A DNA stretch of 64,000 nt. It comes from Talinum fruticosum (taxonomy: Eukaryota > Streptophyta > Magnoliopsida > Caryophyllales > Talinaceae). The stretch lies in the NCBI GenBank assembly GCA_021018815.1, contig JAITYX010000004.1, positions 1,489,501 to 1,553,500 of the forward strand. Direction: 5' to 3'. This document shows positions 50,476 to 62,956 of this stretch, piece after piece. Position numbers and translations under genes: made by a program. The stretch's first letter is position 1, and each line of letters opens with the position of its first letter. The notes beneath the pieces were generated by a model. It did not search any database. It worked only from the letters and a program-made list of their open reading frames with translations, and had not been told where the DNA came from.

Positions 50476-52469
50476 AAAAGGGCATGTAAAAATTTGTGAC
50501 CTTAGAAAGTGGCACTAAGCTAGCAATGAACTAATAATAGGTCGACCCCCCTCTCTTCTTATCCCTATCCAATGCAATTGAAAATGCATGATTATATTCC
50601 TTGTGCAGGAAAAAGAACAAGGCAATCTAATACCAAGATTAAGCCAAAGCCTGGAAAAGTAGACAAAGCAAAAGTAAACCCTATCTCATCCCACATCCAC
50701 TCAATTACTAGTTATCACATACAAGCAATGGACAAGTTATTAAGCATGAAGTATAATAGGGTCTATTAAGAAACCAATGTTGTCTTAATTAACTTTAAAA
50801 TTGCACCCAAAAACACTGTAACGTAAAGGATTTGTTCGTCTATTTTAAGCTTAAATTATAACAGTTAATACTCGTGTAAATTATATCTTTCACTGAATTA
50901 TCATCAACCTTTTTAAGTGTTTGATATATGTCTTCCAGACTTTACTCTAAATTCACCTGTTATACGCTTTAAAATCACTTATCATTGTGAATATGCGGCA
51001 TTCGCCGGATACACCGACGAGTACAAATGACAACCAATGGATCAACCTTATCTGTAAATGTATACGTTAAATTTTACAATTGTGAAAAGTTATGAATAAA
51101 ACGTAATTTTATATAGCTTATGAGTGGTAGCACTTTTTTACTATTTAATTATATTATTTTTTTAATTTTATATATATAATAGAGTTTTGATTCAAAAATT
51201 AAATCAATCAGTCACAATAAATATACTTTTTATTAAACAAAATAAAACTTGTGTAGAGAATATATGAGATGACTCAAGTCCATGTCTCATATTCGAATAT
51301 CATAGCCTTGATATTGTTGTAGTGAATAATTTTGTTATTATATGTTATGATTGCCCTAATTGAACATTTTTGTAATTCACTTTTACATCGAATTAAAAGG
51401 TTGCCATGTTGAAGAGCACTCCTAAGTCATGAATTCATGATGAGATATGATTGCACAAAAATTACAATTATTTATATGCTTGGAAAATTTACCAATTCAT
51501 ACCAAAAGGACACCACAAGCAAGTCAATGAATTATATTAGTTAGGCCAAGTGACAATTTTTTTGGTCAGACACTTTGGATACTTTTGTGAAAATTGACAC
51601 ATTAATTTTTTTCTCGGAGGCAATGATAGGGTGTTGACTCTTAAGTTAAGACAATTTTTTACTTTCCTATATTGATTTGGATTAAATTTATAATGCAAAC
51701 AACCTTTCCTTTTTGTTTATTTTATAAAATGAACAACAAAACCAGATACGATACAGATGAGAAAAATGATGTAATCAAGACCTCAATCTTAATCATTAGA
51801 CGGTCCTTGTTGGTATGTAAACTACCATTCCAAACATATTAACAAAATGAACATCGGAGTTTTACTTATATAACTTGACTTAATTGGATAGAAAATATCA
51901 GCTTGATGAAAATCAAGGGATTTTAATAATATGATCAATCAATCCAAAAATACTTTCTTTATTAAAAAAAACCTTGCAAAATGAATACCAAAGTTACACT
52001 CATATGATGTAACATAATCATATAAAAGATATCACTATGAAAATAGGGGGATTTTAAGAATAAAAATTGAATTCAATTAATTACATGTTGGTGTACTTTT
52101 GGAGTACATTTTTTTTAATATAAGTATAACTTTTCCTCGTAAAATTAAAATCAACAAATTACAATATGTCCGCATACTTTTATTATAGAGTTTTTGTGAT
52201 TTAAGTATCCAAAAACTGCTAAATTATTACTATATTAACTAGTTATAGTAGATTACCAATTATTGGATAATCCTTAGGTTAGCCGCCCAATAGATATAAA
52301 ATATATCCCTAATATGACAAATTTTGCAAAAAAAAATAAAAATGAACATATAATTTTGTAAATTAGAAAAATTATAAATAATTTGGTGATTTTATGTAAT
52401 GTGCAACTACTTAAAGCATCGAATAATCATAATTGATATTTTTTAATTTGTTTAATGCATGTTTTAGTT

Positions 52470-52860
52470 TTCAAATAATTCAAGACCAATTATTAAAAAA
52501 AAAAATTTCTTGAGCGAGATCTTTATCATACAACACTATTTTCACTAATAACAATTTAGCTAATCAATCAATTCTATTTGCTTTGACAACAAAAATGCTC
52601 TCACTACATACTTTAATAAATCACAAGCAAACAAAGAAATCTATTGATCTACCTGTATATTTTCAAAATAATTCAAGACCAATTATTTTAAAAAAAAATA
52701 TCAGTGATATGTTTTATCATACTATATACTATTTTCACGAACAATAGTTTAACATAATCAATTAATTCTATATATCTTTAACGCCAAAAGATTTCTCAAT
52801 ATACTTTCATAAATCGCAAACAAGCAACAAACAAATTTGTTGATCTAACCCGTACGTAGT
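52470..52860. repeat. Tandem duplication of a ~192-bp unit, diverged
   Basis: TTCAAATAATTCAAGACCAA at about 52470 recurs with one extra A near 52662. Further matching words keep the same order in both halves (TTTATCATAC, CTATTTTCAC, TTAATTCTAT or TCAATTCTAT, ACTTT..ATAAATC, TTGATCTA). Confidence 0.75.
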
Positions 52861-53609
52861 TAACTTATTTGAAAAACCTCCAAAACAAAATCCTCGTGGA
52901 ATAGGGCAAACATTATATAAATCTAAACTCGAACTAACCCAATTAAATATTACTCAACTTAAATTTTCTTGCAAACTAACTCAAACCGAGAATAATTAAA
53001 TCCAAAAAACCGAAATTAAAATTACATTAAGAAATAAATAGTATGAGACAAGCTAAAATTAAGAAATCATATATTTGTTGACGATTGAAAAATAAAACAA
53101 ATTTGTTGATCATGTAATTGATTAACTACAAGTCAAAGGTAGAATTGATTATTTATTATTATTAAGAAAGTAAAGCAAAACTATTAGTAATTGTGTAATG
53201 ATAGAAGAAGAAATCGGGTCGGGCTTGGTCCAAACATAGACCATGATGAAAGCCTGGAGCCTTCTCCTGGTGATAATTATAGAAGCATGATGCAATAATA
53301 TTATACAAATGATAGTGCTTGGGGAAATTAAAGATTTATGATTGACAATTAAAAGTATTTACTATAATTAAAGTCATAAATATGTGGTTAGCTTAGGTTT
53401 GTTTTGATGGTGATGGGAGGAAATGGCATTGATTCCCATAAGTAGCTATGATTTGGGCTCTAATTTCATGAGTATTGCAATCAATATGTCTAGACTAGAC
53501 CATGGAACTCATCATGCTTAATTAGCTTCTTCCCTCTACCTATGGATTTGAAAAATTGAATCCAAAGTATCTCATTCCCATACCCATCAAGTCCCGGGTT
53601 CTTTTTACC

Positions 53610-53745
53610 TGTAAGAAGTCGTAAATAATTATAAAACAGCTTATAATACTAATTGTAAAAAAGCAGTGAGGAGTTATAAAAAGTTATAAGTAATTGTAAC
53701 GAATTGTAGTGCTGTAAGTTAAAGTTAAAAAAAAGAGCGATTTTT
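53610..53745 (+). repeat. TTGTAAG-family fragment
   Basis: Contains CTGTAAGAAGTCGTAAATAA, GTGAGGAGTTATAAAAAGTT and a GTAAGTTAAAGTTAAA tail, matching the layout of the units at 8360-8930. Confidence 0.6.
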
Positions 53746-54844
53746 TTTTTACCGAGAGTTACGGTGTTAATTTTTGTTTAAATAAAGTTATGGTGTTAAT
53801 TACTAGATTGGTCAAAGTTCATTTTGGAAGTAGTCAATACTTTCTTTGTCTCTTAATAAGGGTTGAGGGTGTATCCTCTCAAAGATAAATAGTCTTATAA
53901 GCTTATTTTGACCAAAATGAAAACGTACTTTAAAGCTGTTTGTATGGCTATTAAAATCCTAATTTCAGGACATACATACACAATTATACTCTTCAGGAAA
54001 TTTTGTTTTGAAATTTCAATTCTATGAGCTCATTATGTACATTGAACTTTTTTTTTTTTTTTTTTTGGGGCCTTCAAACCAACTCACTTCGTATTAGACA
54101 AAGAGTAATACTTTTCATACATAATTAGACCTTTCTACTAAAAGTAAATTATGAAGTAATTCACAATTCATTTGTTTACGATAATAAAATAAGACCAATT
54201 AGTTTCTATAAATGTCCTTTATTAAAAATTAAAGAATTCTTACACAAAAAGACGATAAAATTTTTCAATTTATAGGTATCGGGTTCCTCTCACAAAACTC
54301 GCCACTACATAGACAACTTATCACCCAAACAAAACAGGAAAAAAATGATAAAAATTAACCGGTGTCCAGTAATTCGGCCCGACGACATGGACTTGTATCC
54401 AATCCGACCTAATGACATTGAGCCATTGGCTCATCCAACTTGAGGCATGGAAATAAATTGGTAGGTGGCAGGATAGCCATCTCACCTTTCTTGAGTATTC
54501 CTAGAATAATTGACTCCCGTATGCAAAGGGTTTAATTTTGATGATAAGACCATGAATTTTCCTACAAATCTAGGCAGTCCAAATCCTGTCAAGAGTAGAG
54601 AAAAGCATCAAGCATAGTCCATACACACCATAGATATTCAATGTGGACAAGTCAAAGGCACTGGATTTTCTAATTATTGACAAAGTCCAACACTTTATAT
54701 ATACTCTATCTCATTTTTTTGTTAATTAAACCAAATCATAAAGTAAGTAAAACAAAATAATTGCACCTAATTATTATTAATCAAATATTTTTCATTTTGT
54801 GTGTGAACAAAGAATGCTAATTTTGAGAAGAAATAGATACGGAT

Positions 54845-55286
54845 TACTCCCTCTCGTTTTACAATACTCGAAATGTGAGGAAAATATTGAAAAAACACAA
54901 AAGCTCTCGATTTGTCCAAATGTTTATTTCAAAATGAGAAAGTCAACAAAAAAAAAAAAGAAACTTAAAAAAATTAGTGATGGTAAAATTAGTGATTATT
55001 CATTAATGTGTGTCATTGGTATTATAAAATGACAAATATTATGAAAGGAAATAAGTTGGTTAAATTCATATACTCTCTCGCTTCAAAATACCCGATCACT
55101 TTACAATTTGAATGACATATTAATGACTAGTTTACCAAATTTATTTCCTTTTTTCATTGACTTTCTCCATTTCACTCGAAACATTAGGACAACTTGGTCA
55201 TTTAACACAAAATTTTTATGAATTTTGTGTTTTATTGATGTTCTCTTACAGCTAAAAACGACAATTATTATTAAACGGAGGGAGTA
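54845..55286. mobile_element. Stowaway-like MITE (Tc1/mariner type)
   Basis: The left end TACTCCCTCTCGTTTTACAA and the right end TTAAACGGAGGGAGTA are inverted copies of the CTCCCTCCGT-type Stowaway terminus, each bordered by TA. A second end-like word, ACTCTCTCGCTTCAAAATAC, lies inside at about 55072, so two copies may be nested or joined. Confidence 0.7.
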
Positions 55287-56314
55287 ATGTTTTTGTTTAT
55301 TTTATGGAAACGGGTTAGTATTGAAAAGCGGAGATATTAATTAGTAAAGAAAATAAAAAAGGGGGTTGAAATTTGTTAGTATTTAGGAACAGGAAAATCA
55401 AGATAAAATAATGGATGTTGATTCTTGTCATAGAAAAGCAAAGAAAAGGTGTGGGAAAAGGTCATTGAATGGGCGCATGCCCTTGATGTTGGTCTTAAAA
55501 GGTACAACTACGTTATCATTTTTGGTATCTACCACCCTTTGCCATTAATCTTCCACCATTACATTTTATTACTTCATTCAATATATATAATATATTTTTT
55601 TTTTATTTTCACTACTAAAGATATCATGCTTCAACCATTATATTACTTCCATTTCAAAATTATGTATCTTTCCTATCCCAAAAAAAAAAAAAAAACTATA
55701 TATCTAAACTTTCTTTTGACCCCCAAAAAATGAAAAAAAAAAACATGATATGATATTTTATCAAAGGGAAAATTACTCCTACCCAAACAAAAAAAAAAAA
55801 GAAAAACTATTAAAATACATAGAGCTAAACTTTGTTAGGGTTATTAAGAGGAAGATATTTTCTATCTAATCCACTACATTCTACTTTTTTTTCTCCTTAA
55901 TATAATGTCTTAAAAAAATGTCTATTATTTCCTTTTGAGCTATTCTAAAATAATGTCATATTTTCAATAAACATAAAAATGTCCCCCCCTCCCCCACCCA
56001 AAAAAATAAAATATTTCAAATTACCCTTATTTTAAATTCAAAAATACAATTAGTGAAAAGAGGGAAATTTAAAATAGGTTTTTAAATTTAAATGCTGAGG
56101 ATATTATTATTATTTTGTCTCTAAAAGAGATTAAGTCATTAATATTTCTTAATATGCATGCAAAATCAAAGTAAATTTTTATTTTGAAATGAAAGGAGTT
56201 AAAAATACGTAAATCTGAAATGTGATATCTGTCTTATCGTATGCCAATGTTGAGAAAGATACATGTCATATTAAAAATATCGTTATATGAGTAGTGTGTA
56301 TTTGTTTATAAAGG

Positions 56315-56480
56315 TGTAGTTGAGTTGAGTCGACTCGCATAAAGGCTTGTAAAATCGAGCTTGTGGCGAGCCCGAGCCTAGCCAAGTCGAGCCTCAGTTA
56401 GTTATCGGACAGTGCTTTCAATGAACTCGAAAGCTAGATGAGTCAACACGAGCCAATAACAACCTCGTTTAGGTAGCGGT
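56315..56480. repeat. hAT-like remnant with GAGTCGAC/CGAGCC words
   Basis: AAGGTGTAGTTGAGTTGAGTC at the left and AGCGGTGTAATCG at the right, with GAGCCCGAGCC / GTCGAGCC words between. Too short and degenerate to define termini. Confidence 0.35.
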
Positions 56481-56926
56481 GTAATCGTTATAGTAATAGA
56501 CAAGGGTCGTAGTTTGACTATGGACATACAACTATTTAGCTAAATAATTGAAGAAATTACGTTATGTAAATTTAGGTGTTGGATTGACAAACTAATATAA
56601 AATGATATAAAACTATATAATTAGCCAAAATCATTACCTCTGGATAAATAACTTTTAAAAAAAATACTCGCCCTTTCCGCTCTGAGACGAGCAAAATCTG
56701 AAATCTCCGAGGAAAAAGAAAAGGGAAAAAAAACGTATGAAACGGTTGTGCATTAATTTAGATTCACGTGTGTTTGTCAACCAGGATTTGTCGGTCAATC
56801 CTTAACATCACTGATACATGAATATTACATTACATACGATACGCTTCCCCCTTCTTAATTATTTTTAATTTACTCCCAAAATTAAATATCCAATTTCATT
56901 TTTATTTTTATTTAATTTTATATTTG

Positions 56927-56934
56927 TATATATA
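56927..56934 (+). promoter_or_regulatory. Probable TATA box of the HAT14-like gene
   Basis: TATATATA followed by GACCCCCTCCC, 143-150 bases before the start codon. The leader then contains an ATTC repeat and a CT tract. Confidence 0.55.
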
Positions 56935-56980
56935 GACCCCCTCCCTTTTTGTTTATTTGCTGCGTCCAGAAAAGAAATAT

Positions 56981-57049
56981 ATTCATTCATTCATTCATTC
57001 ATTCAAAGCTCGTCTTCCCCATTTTCCCTCTCTCTCTCTCTCTCTCTCT
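56981..57049. repeat. (ATTC)6 and (TC)n tracts in the HAT14-like leader
   Basis: Six ATTC units at 56981-57004 and a TC run at about 57029-57049. Both lie between the TATA box and the ATG and so probably in the 5' UTR. Confidence 0.85.
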
Positions 57050-57076
57050 AGAAATTACCCCTCTAAACCTTGGAGG

Positions 57077-59571
57077 ATGGAACTGGCTCTGAGCTTGGGA
57101 AACAGAGGAGTGGAGAGTGGTAGTAAGCTGGGGATTTGCATGGGCCTGGGATTGAAGAAGGGATCATCACCGCCATCGAAATCATCAGCGTCAGACAAAT
57201 TGGGGGAAGATCAGGATGATGATCATAGTAGGGTCAATCACCAGGAGGAGATCAGGAGAGAGAAAGTGGGTTCGTCGAATCCGTCGCCGCCTTTTCTTCG
57301 CCTTCATCTTCTCCCTCACTCTCCTCTTCCTCTCCGCACCCAACCGCCTCCTCTCCGCTTCCCTTGGCTCTCCGATAACCGTAATTCCACCTTTCTCTCA
57401 CTCTCTCTTCCCTTTTTCAATTTTGAGGTGCTTTCTTTCATTTATTTTATTTTATTTTATGTAGTATTTGGGATTTCAGTATTTTGGGATTTCAATATTT
57501 TGTGATTTCCAAACCAAGAGGCCAAAATCCATAAATTTTGGGAGTTTTTTTAATTTATTTTTGAAGTTACTATTTATATTTGGTTATTATGTCAAAGCCA
57601 ATTAATACTATTCAACATTTAATTTCATTTAATTTGGATTTCCCTAATTTTCTTCAAGTCATTCCAAAACAAAAATAGGGTTGCTTTTTTTGGATTTTTC
57701 CAATCCATGAAACGGAATTTATGCTTATTGATTTAGATTTGATTCCATTGACAAATCCCCCAACTCAACTCAAAAAGTAAAAAAGAAGGAAAACAAAATT
57801 TTAAAAAAAAAAAAAAAAAGGAATTCTCAGTTGTTTTGAGTTGACTAGTTTGTTCTTAGTCTAATCTTAAATCCAACAACCGAGTTTACTGAATATTTTA
57901 CTAATTTCCTTGAAAAAATATATTTCACTAATTTAATTTTGTTATATCTATGTATATGGGCATGCAGTGAGTTCCGAACCGGGTTCATCGGACGGACCTG
58001 GTTCAAGGGTAGTGGACGCAAGCCGGCGGGGAGGGACGGCAGAGGAGGTGGAGGAGCAGTCGTCTCCGAACAGCGGAACGTCGTCGTTCATGGAGTTCTC
58101 ACTGTACACAAGTGTTAATGGAGGGAAAGGGAGGAGAGAGAGTGGGGAGAACAATAATAATAATAACAATAATAATGGGCAAGAAGGGATGGGAATAGGA
58201 GGAGGAGGAGGAGGAGGAGAGAGAACGACAACATCAAGAGGGAGTGATGATGAGGAGAATGGTTCTTCATCCACTAGGAAAAAGCTTAGGCTTTCTAAAG
58301 AGCAATCAGCTTTTCTTGAAGAGAGCTTTAAGGAGCACCATACTTTGAACCCTGTAAGTCAAACTCACCCTTCCCTACCTTTTTATTGTCTTCATTTTCA
58401 TTCCCATCTACTTTTCTCACACGTTACATCTTATCTCTTTACAACCATGTCATCGTGACTGGCTCGATATATGTACCGTTACATCGAAAAACTATAACAC
58501 ATGTCGGTTCAAGTGATATGACAGATATTCCCTTTGAATCAGCTCCGGTCTAGGGTAATGAAAGAAGAAACAATATGTGTAGCATAGAAGATGGAATAAT
58601 TTGTGCTTAATTATGTGGATGCAGAAACAAAAGCTAGAGTTGGCTAAGCAGTTGAATCTTCGCCCTCGTCAGGTTGAAGTTTGGTTTCAAAATAGACGAG
58701 CCAGGTAAATAAAATTTTCAACAAAGTCATGATTCAAAATTCTGATGCCTAGCTTTGACTACTCCTAGGGAAATTTCTATGCTTTAATTTGTTTGGTGGT
58801 CAATCCTTGGTTTGTCTGTATGTGGATCAAATTCAAAGACGTTACAGGGGCGTTAAATTCTGATTTGTCCAGTACAATATTAATATCAGTCAATTGTGCA
58901 TATGTATGATTATGGTTTTTGGTGCGTAAAAAGGCCTCTTTTAATTTCCAACTGTATAAAGCTCACATTTTTGTATTTTTATCTACTTGGGCATGCATTT
59001 TTCATCACAAAAACATTGAAAAACCTAGTCATTTTCACAATGCGAATATTAAAGTGCCTCTGATATATCCAACTGATAAGATGAGATTGTCAGTTGTGAT
59101 TTGAAATATTTGGGGCTGCATAGATAAACCCTACCTATGTGATGAGGTCATGAAGTATTTAATCAGAGTGTGGGAAAGGAAATGTTTTGGTGGGTTAGAT
59201 TGAATGAGATATGATATTAATTGAAGATGTGTTTGATTGGAATGTACAGAACCAAGTTGAAGCAGACAGAGGTAGATTGTGAGTATTTAAAGAGGTGCTG
59301 TGAGACGTTGACAGAAGAGAACAGGAGGCTACAGAAGGAGCTCCAGGAGCTACGAGCCTTGAAGACATCCCAGCCTTTCTTCATGCACCTCCCTGCCACC
59401 ACTCTCACCATGTGTCCCTCCTGCGAGCGTGTTGCCCCCGCTGCAGCCTCCTCCGCCGCCGCCCCAGCCCCCACCGCAAGTGCCGTGGACTCCAACGTCG
59501 CATTGTCACTCGGCAAGACCAAGCCCAAGCCCATGCTGCCCTTCTCCCAAGCCCATCAGGCTCCTTCATGA
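57077..59571 (+). CDS. HAT14: HD-Zip class II transcription factor, HAT14 type
   Basis: Homeodomain-leucine zipper repressor of the HD-Zip II class, which binds CAATNATTG as a dimer in the nucleus and works in shade and auxin responses and organ patterning. Exons 57077-57380, 57968-58353, 58625-58704 and 59250-59571 join in frame to 363 residues. The N-terminus MELALSLGN contains an LxLxL EAR repression motif. [19 protein letters not shown] spans the first intron and is typical of HAT14. The homeodomain starts near residue 203 ([20 protein letters not shown]) and includes [11 protein letters not shown], split by intron 3. The zipper follows at about 258-295 ([20 protein letters not shown]). 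The class II redox motif CPSCE is at 312-316. Residues near 160-185 are an Asn run followed by a Gly run, encoded by AAT and GGA repeats. Intact. Confidence 0.94.
58150..58219 (+). repeat. Coding AAT and GGA trinucleotide repeats
   Basis: An AAT/AAC run (58150-58176) and a GGA run (58197-58219) within exon 2 of the HAT14-like gene encode poly-Asn and poly-Gly stretches before the homeodomain. Confidence 0.9.
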
Positions 59572-60061
59572 GATCAAAGAGGGTATTTTGGTTTTTTTTT
59601 TTTAAAATTTGTGTACAAATACTGAGATGAGATGAGATGATGGTGCTAGCTAATTAATGGCTATAGTAGTAGACTAGTATTTTTCTCGTTTTTGGGGGTT
59701 GGATTCTTTAATTTTGTGTTTGTTGGTTGTGTTTGGACTGTTTTGTGTTCTAATTAATTTCTAGAGAGAGACTAGAGAGAGAGAGGGGGTGGTTAGACTT
59801 TAGATGCTTCAAAGCTGAAAAAGAAGAAGCAAATGATATGAGAAGATTGGTTTTGTACATTAGGAAATGATTGATCCTCCTTTAATTGTTGGAATTTTGG
59901 GGTCCTGTGGGCCTCCTCTTTTTTGCCTGCCCTTGTCTAAACCAAGCAATCCAATATTGTTTAATTCATTAAACATGACTTCCTTTACCCATCAAAATGC
60001 AAAACCGATAAAGATTTATATGTATATAAAGGGATATTCTCAACATCTAGGGCTCTTAATT

Positions 60062-60236
60062 TGAGATTTGAGCAAAAGTGAGACTCCCGATTTTATACGA
60101 AAAATAAAATATATTTATATTTTATGTTCATTTATGTTCATTTGTTTATGTTTGTTTCTTATTTAACAACTCATTTCCGTTCGTTTATGTTCGTTTCGTT
60201 TATATACGTTTTGTATGTGAATTCGAGCAAACCCTT
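60062..60236 (-). repeat. Dispersed CATAAACG-rich repeat, copy 2 (inverted)
   Basis: The reverse complement of this stretch matches 1885-2022: GGAAATGAGTTGTTAAATAA corresponds to AGAAATGAGTTGTTAGAATA, with flanking AACATAAACG units and a TTCACATACAAAACG block. Confidence 0.65.
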
Positions 60237-61576
60237 AGAAGGGTTTGTCTTATAACAGGCAACATCAACAAAAACAAAAGAGTATTTAGATGAAATAGCA
60301 GAATAAGCTATGGAATATTATTGATATGTATTTAATTTTCCTTTTTGTTGATATGAGACAATCTAAATAGGAGGCGAGAAGTCTAATCTTGGGTATAATA
60401 TATTTGAGATCTCAATCTCAACTGCTAATGTAACGACTAATTAATTTCATTTAGAGCTACAAACATCCTTTTAATCCTATTATTTGGATTTGTTCAACTT
60501 GGTAATAACAGTGCCCGACCACAATATTTCTGCCCGAATTTATAAATTCGAACAATTAGTTAAAATTAGGTATTGGCAATCGAAGTTTTGGTTGTTTGTT
60601 GTTTGTAAACATTTTAAACTTTGGAAAATTTGACAATTAGGTTTGGTATTGGAAAATTGGGAATATGTATTGTTTTGGTCCAAAAATATTAGATAAGAAA
60701 TTCAGAGAATTGAGTATAGGTATCGAAAATTATGCCCTGAATTTGGTTACCAATATAATTTTGTTTAAGATTTGCAAAACTCGAGTATTTGAACAATTAG
60801 GTTTGGATTCCGATTCGATCATAATATCCAAATAAGTAATTCAAATAGGGTACAAATATGACTTTTGTTCAAATATTTCATTTATCTCGAACTCGAATTG
60901 ACACGAAATCAATTTATCCGTAATAATTCCATTGAAATGGAAATATTGTACGAAACGGATTCTTAATTCCGTCCAAATCTCTCACAAGTTATAAAATTAG
61001 GTTCCACTCAAGTAAAACTTGATGAATCTGAAGTGTGTCCGATTGAGGTACAATTAAGTTCGAGTTCTATCTTTGTAAACTTGATATATTTGGGTCGGGT
61101 CTTAATCCAAATCATAAACCATGAATAGCGGATAAACCCAACCAAAATCTGAAATCCATAAGCATCCCTAGTGGTATAGGTGCTAATGTGGGACATGGGT
61201 GATGAATACAGGTAACATTTTCCACAATGTGTGGGACTCCAAGTAAACTCAAGTTGCAAAGAGAGGGAGTTGCATGATGCATAATGCAAGTCACGTGATA
61301 AAAGTCCAAGCAATGTAATGAAATGATTAATGAGAGCACCCAATTATGAAGTGCATACGAGATGCATGGGACCATAATGTGATCCATATTAATTACCATG
61401 CATGCATTTCTTAATTGTCAATAAATGTATTATTGTCAAAATGAAAAAGGAAAAAAAAAAAGGAGAAGAAATAAAATTAAAAGGATGATGAAAGTGATGT
61501 TCCACCAATACTTTCACTTAAATGGTATCCGCATTGCCATCATCAAATCGAGGCACTTTCTCATACACACTACTCT

Positions 61577-61579
<3 letters not shown>

Positions 61580-61617
<38 letters not shown>
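61580..61617. repeat. (AT)n microsatellite
   Basis: Nineteen AT units followed by a short CTCACACACAC tail. Confidence 0.95.
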
Positions 61618-61618
<1 letters not shown>

Positions 61619-62028
61619 TCACACACACATGCCAACTTATTCTTATTTTTGATATTAAATGGATACCTTTAAAATTATTAAAAGTTAAAAAATCCGAAGA
61701 TATATCTTAATCTGCTGGTTAAGAGTGAGGTGCTAACTTTCAAGTATATTAAGTTTCAGTGTTTAATATGTTATCTTTATGATTTATCTAATCTAAAAAT
61801 AAATATGAGCAAAAGATGAAACATGTTTTCTAAAACAGGATTCAAAATATTATAAATATGTAGCATCACAAAAAGACACAGTGATTGATCAATTTAGTTA
61901 TACCGGCAATCAATTAATCACTGTCACATACTCCTAAATAAATTAATCTGTGGGCATATATTATGATAATTGATCATGATAAATGTAACGTCTAAGACTA
62001 TGGAAAGTGAAGATGCAGAGGCATAATT

Positions 62029-62402
62029 AGGGCTGTAACAAGACCAGCCCAGTCGGTTTGTCTAGCGTTCAACTTGGGCTCGAATTTTAGTCAAATCGAG
62101 TTTGAATCTGCTCGAAGGTATATTGAGTCGAGGCTCAACTTAATAAATCGTTCCGGTAGGGTAAATCGTTCATTTTTTTTTTTTGAAAATACTCGTGTGA
62201 AAACTATAAAATTGTCATTAAATCACCATAATTTCATTCAAAATATTAGTTGTTCAATCTAATACAATTAACTTTAATTATAACCTTAATTTTAGAAACT
62301 TTTTAAGAAAATAAAAATAAACAATATCCAATTGTGCCCGAACCAAGCCGCAACCATCCAAGTTAAGCCCCATCGGCTCGGCTAGTTTACACCGCAACAT
62401 AA
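62029..62402. mobile_element. hAT-like MITE remnant
   Basis: The left end TTAGGGCTGTAACAAG and the right end inverted as CTAGTTTACACCGCAA share most bases. GGCTCGAA / GGCTCGGC words lie inside. The six bases CATAAT occur directly outside both ends (62022-62027 and 62397-62402), which may be what is left of a target duplication. Confidence 0.5.
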
Positions 62403-62459
62403 TATTGTTCATTTACAACCAAATAACACGTTTATTATGATTAATGTATTATTATTAGG

Positions 62460-62715
62460 TTTTGTGTGAGACTATCTCACTTAAAATTTATTGTGAAACG
62501 AAAATTTTTATGATGACTCTAAATATGTAGAAGATAACTGATAATTCATTTAACAATAACTCTAATAAAAGTCACCTTTTGATGAATTATTAGTCACTCC
62601 CAAATTAAAAAGTTATTATAGTAAAAGTTATTAGTCATATTAAAACCTTCAAAAAGTCATCTTTAATAAAGTCCGTCTCACAATAACTCTTATATGTTAC
62701 GGTCTCACACAAAAA
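62460..62715. mobile_element. Short inverted-repeat MITE, TTTTGTGTGAGAC ends
   Basis: TTTTGTGTGAGACTATCTCAC at the left and GGTCTCACACAAAAA at the right are inverted copies. The interior (~210 bp) is noncoding and contains paired AGTCA / TGACT words. The superfamily is not assigned. Confidence 0.65.
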
Positions 62716-62956
62716 TTGTTATATATTATATATGAGAAAATTAAAATAAACTCATTCAAAGTATAAGATAATTTTTTTGAAAAAATAAATTGCAGTATTT
62801 GTACAATATAAACCGCTAAATCCTATCATTAAAAAAATTGCCATGATCCATTTATATCAACTTGATACATGTAGGTATTATTTTAAATATTTAATTTTAT
62901 TTGAAATCAACAAATACAATGTTAATATAAATTTTTAACAACGTAATATTTAATAT

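Larger units (their letters stand above)
45676..56926. other. 11-kb gene-poor, repeat-rich region
   Basis: No credible gene was found on either strand. The DNA is strongly AT-rich and holds TTGTAAG-family elements, a hAT-like end pair, tandem duplications near 50.4 and 52.5 kb and a Stowaway-like element near 55 kb. The few open frames (50572-50769, 55449-55733) are short and show no domain. Confidence 0.55.
59572..62028. other. 3' flank of HAT14 and intergenic DNA
   Basis: 3' UTR followed by AT-rich DNA. Contains copy 2 of the CATAAACG repeat (60062-60236) and a (TA)n tract (61580-61617). I see no gene. Confidence 0.5.

Noticed and set aside
50572..50769. 65-codon frame in the gene desert
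   Set aside because: Basic but without domain, signal peptide or promoter; isolated in AT-rich repeats.
57948..58274. 108-codon minus-strand frame rich in Pro and Leu
   Set aside because: Antisense of the GGA/AAT repeat region in HAT14 exon 2.
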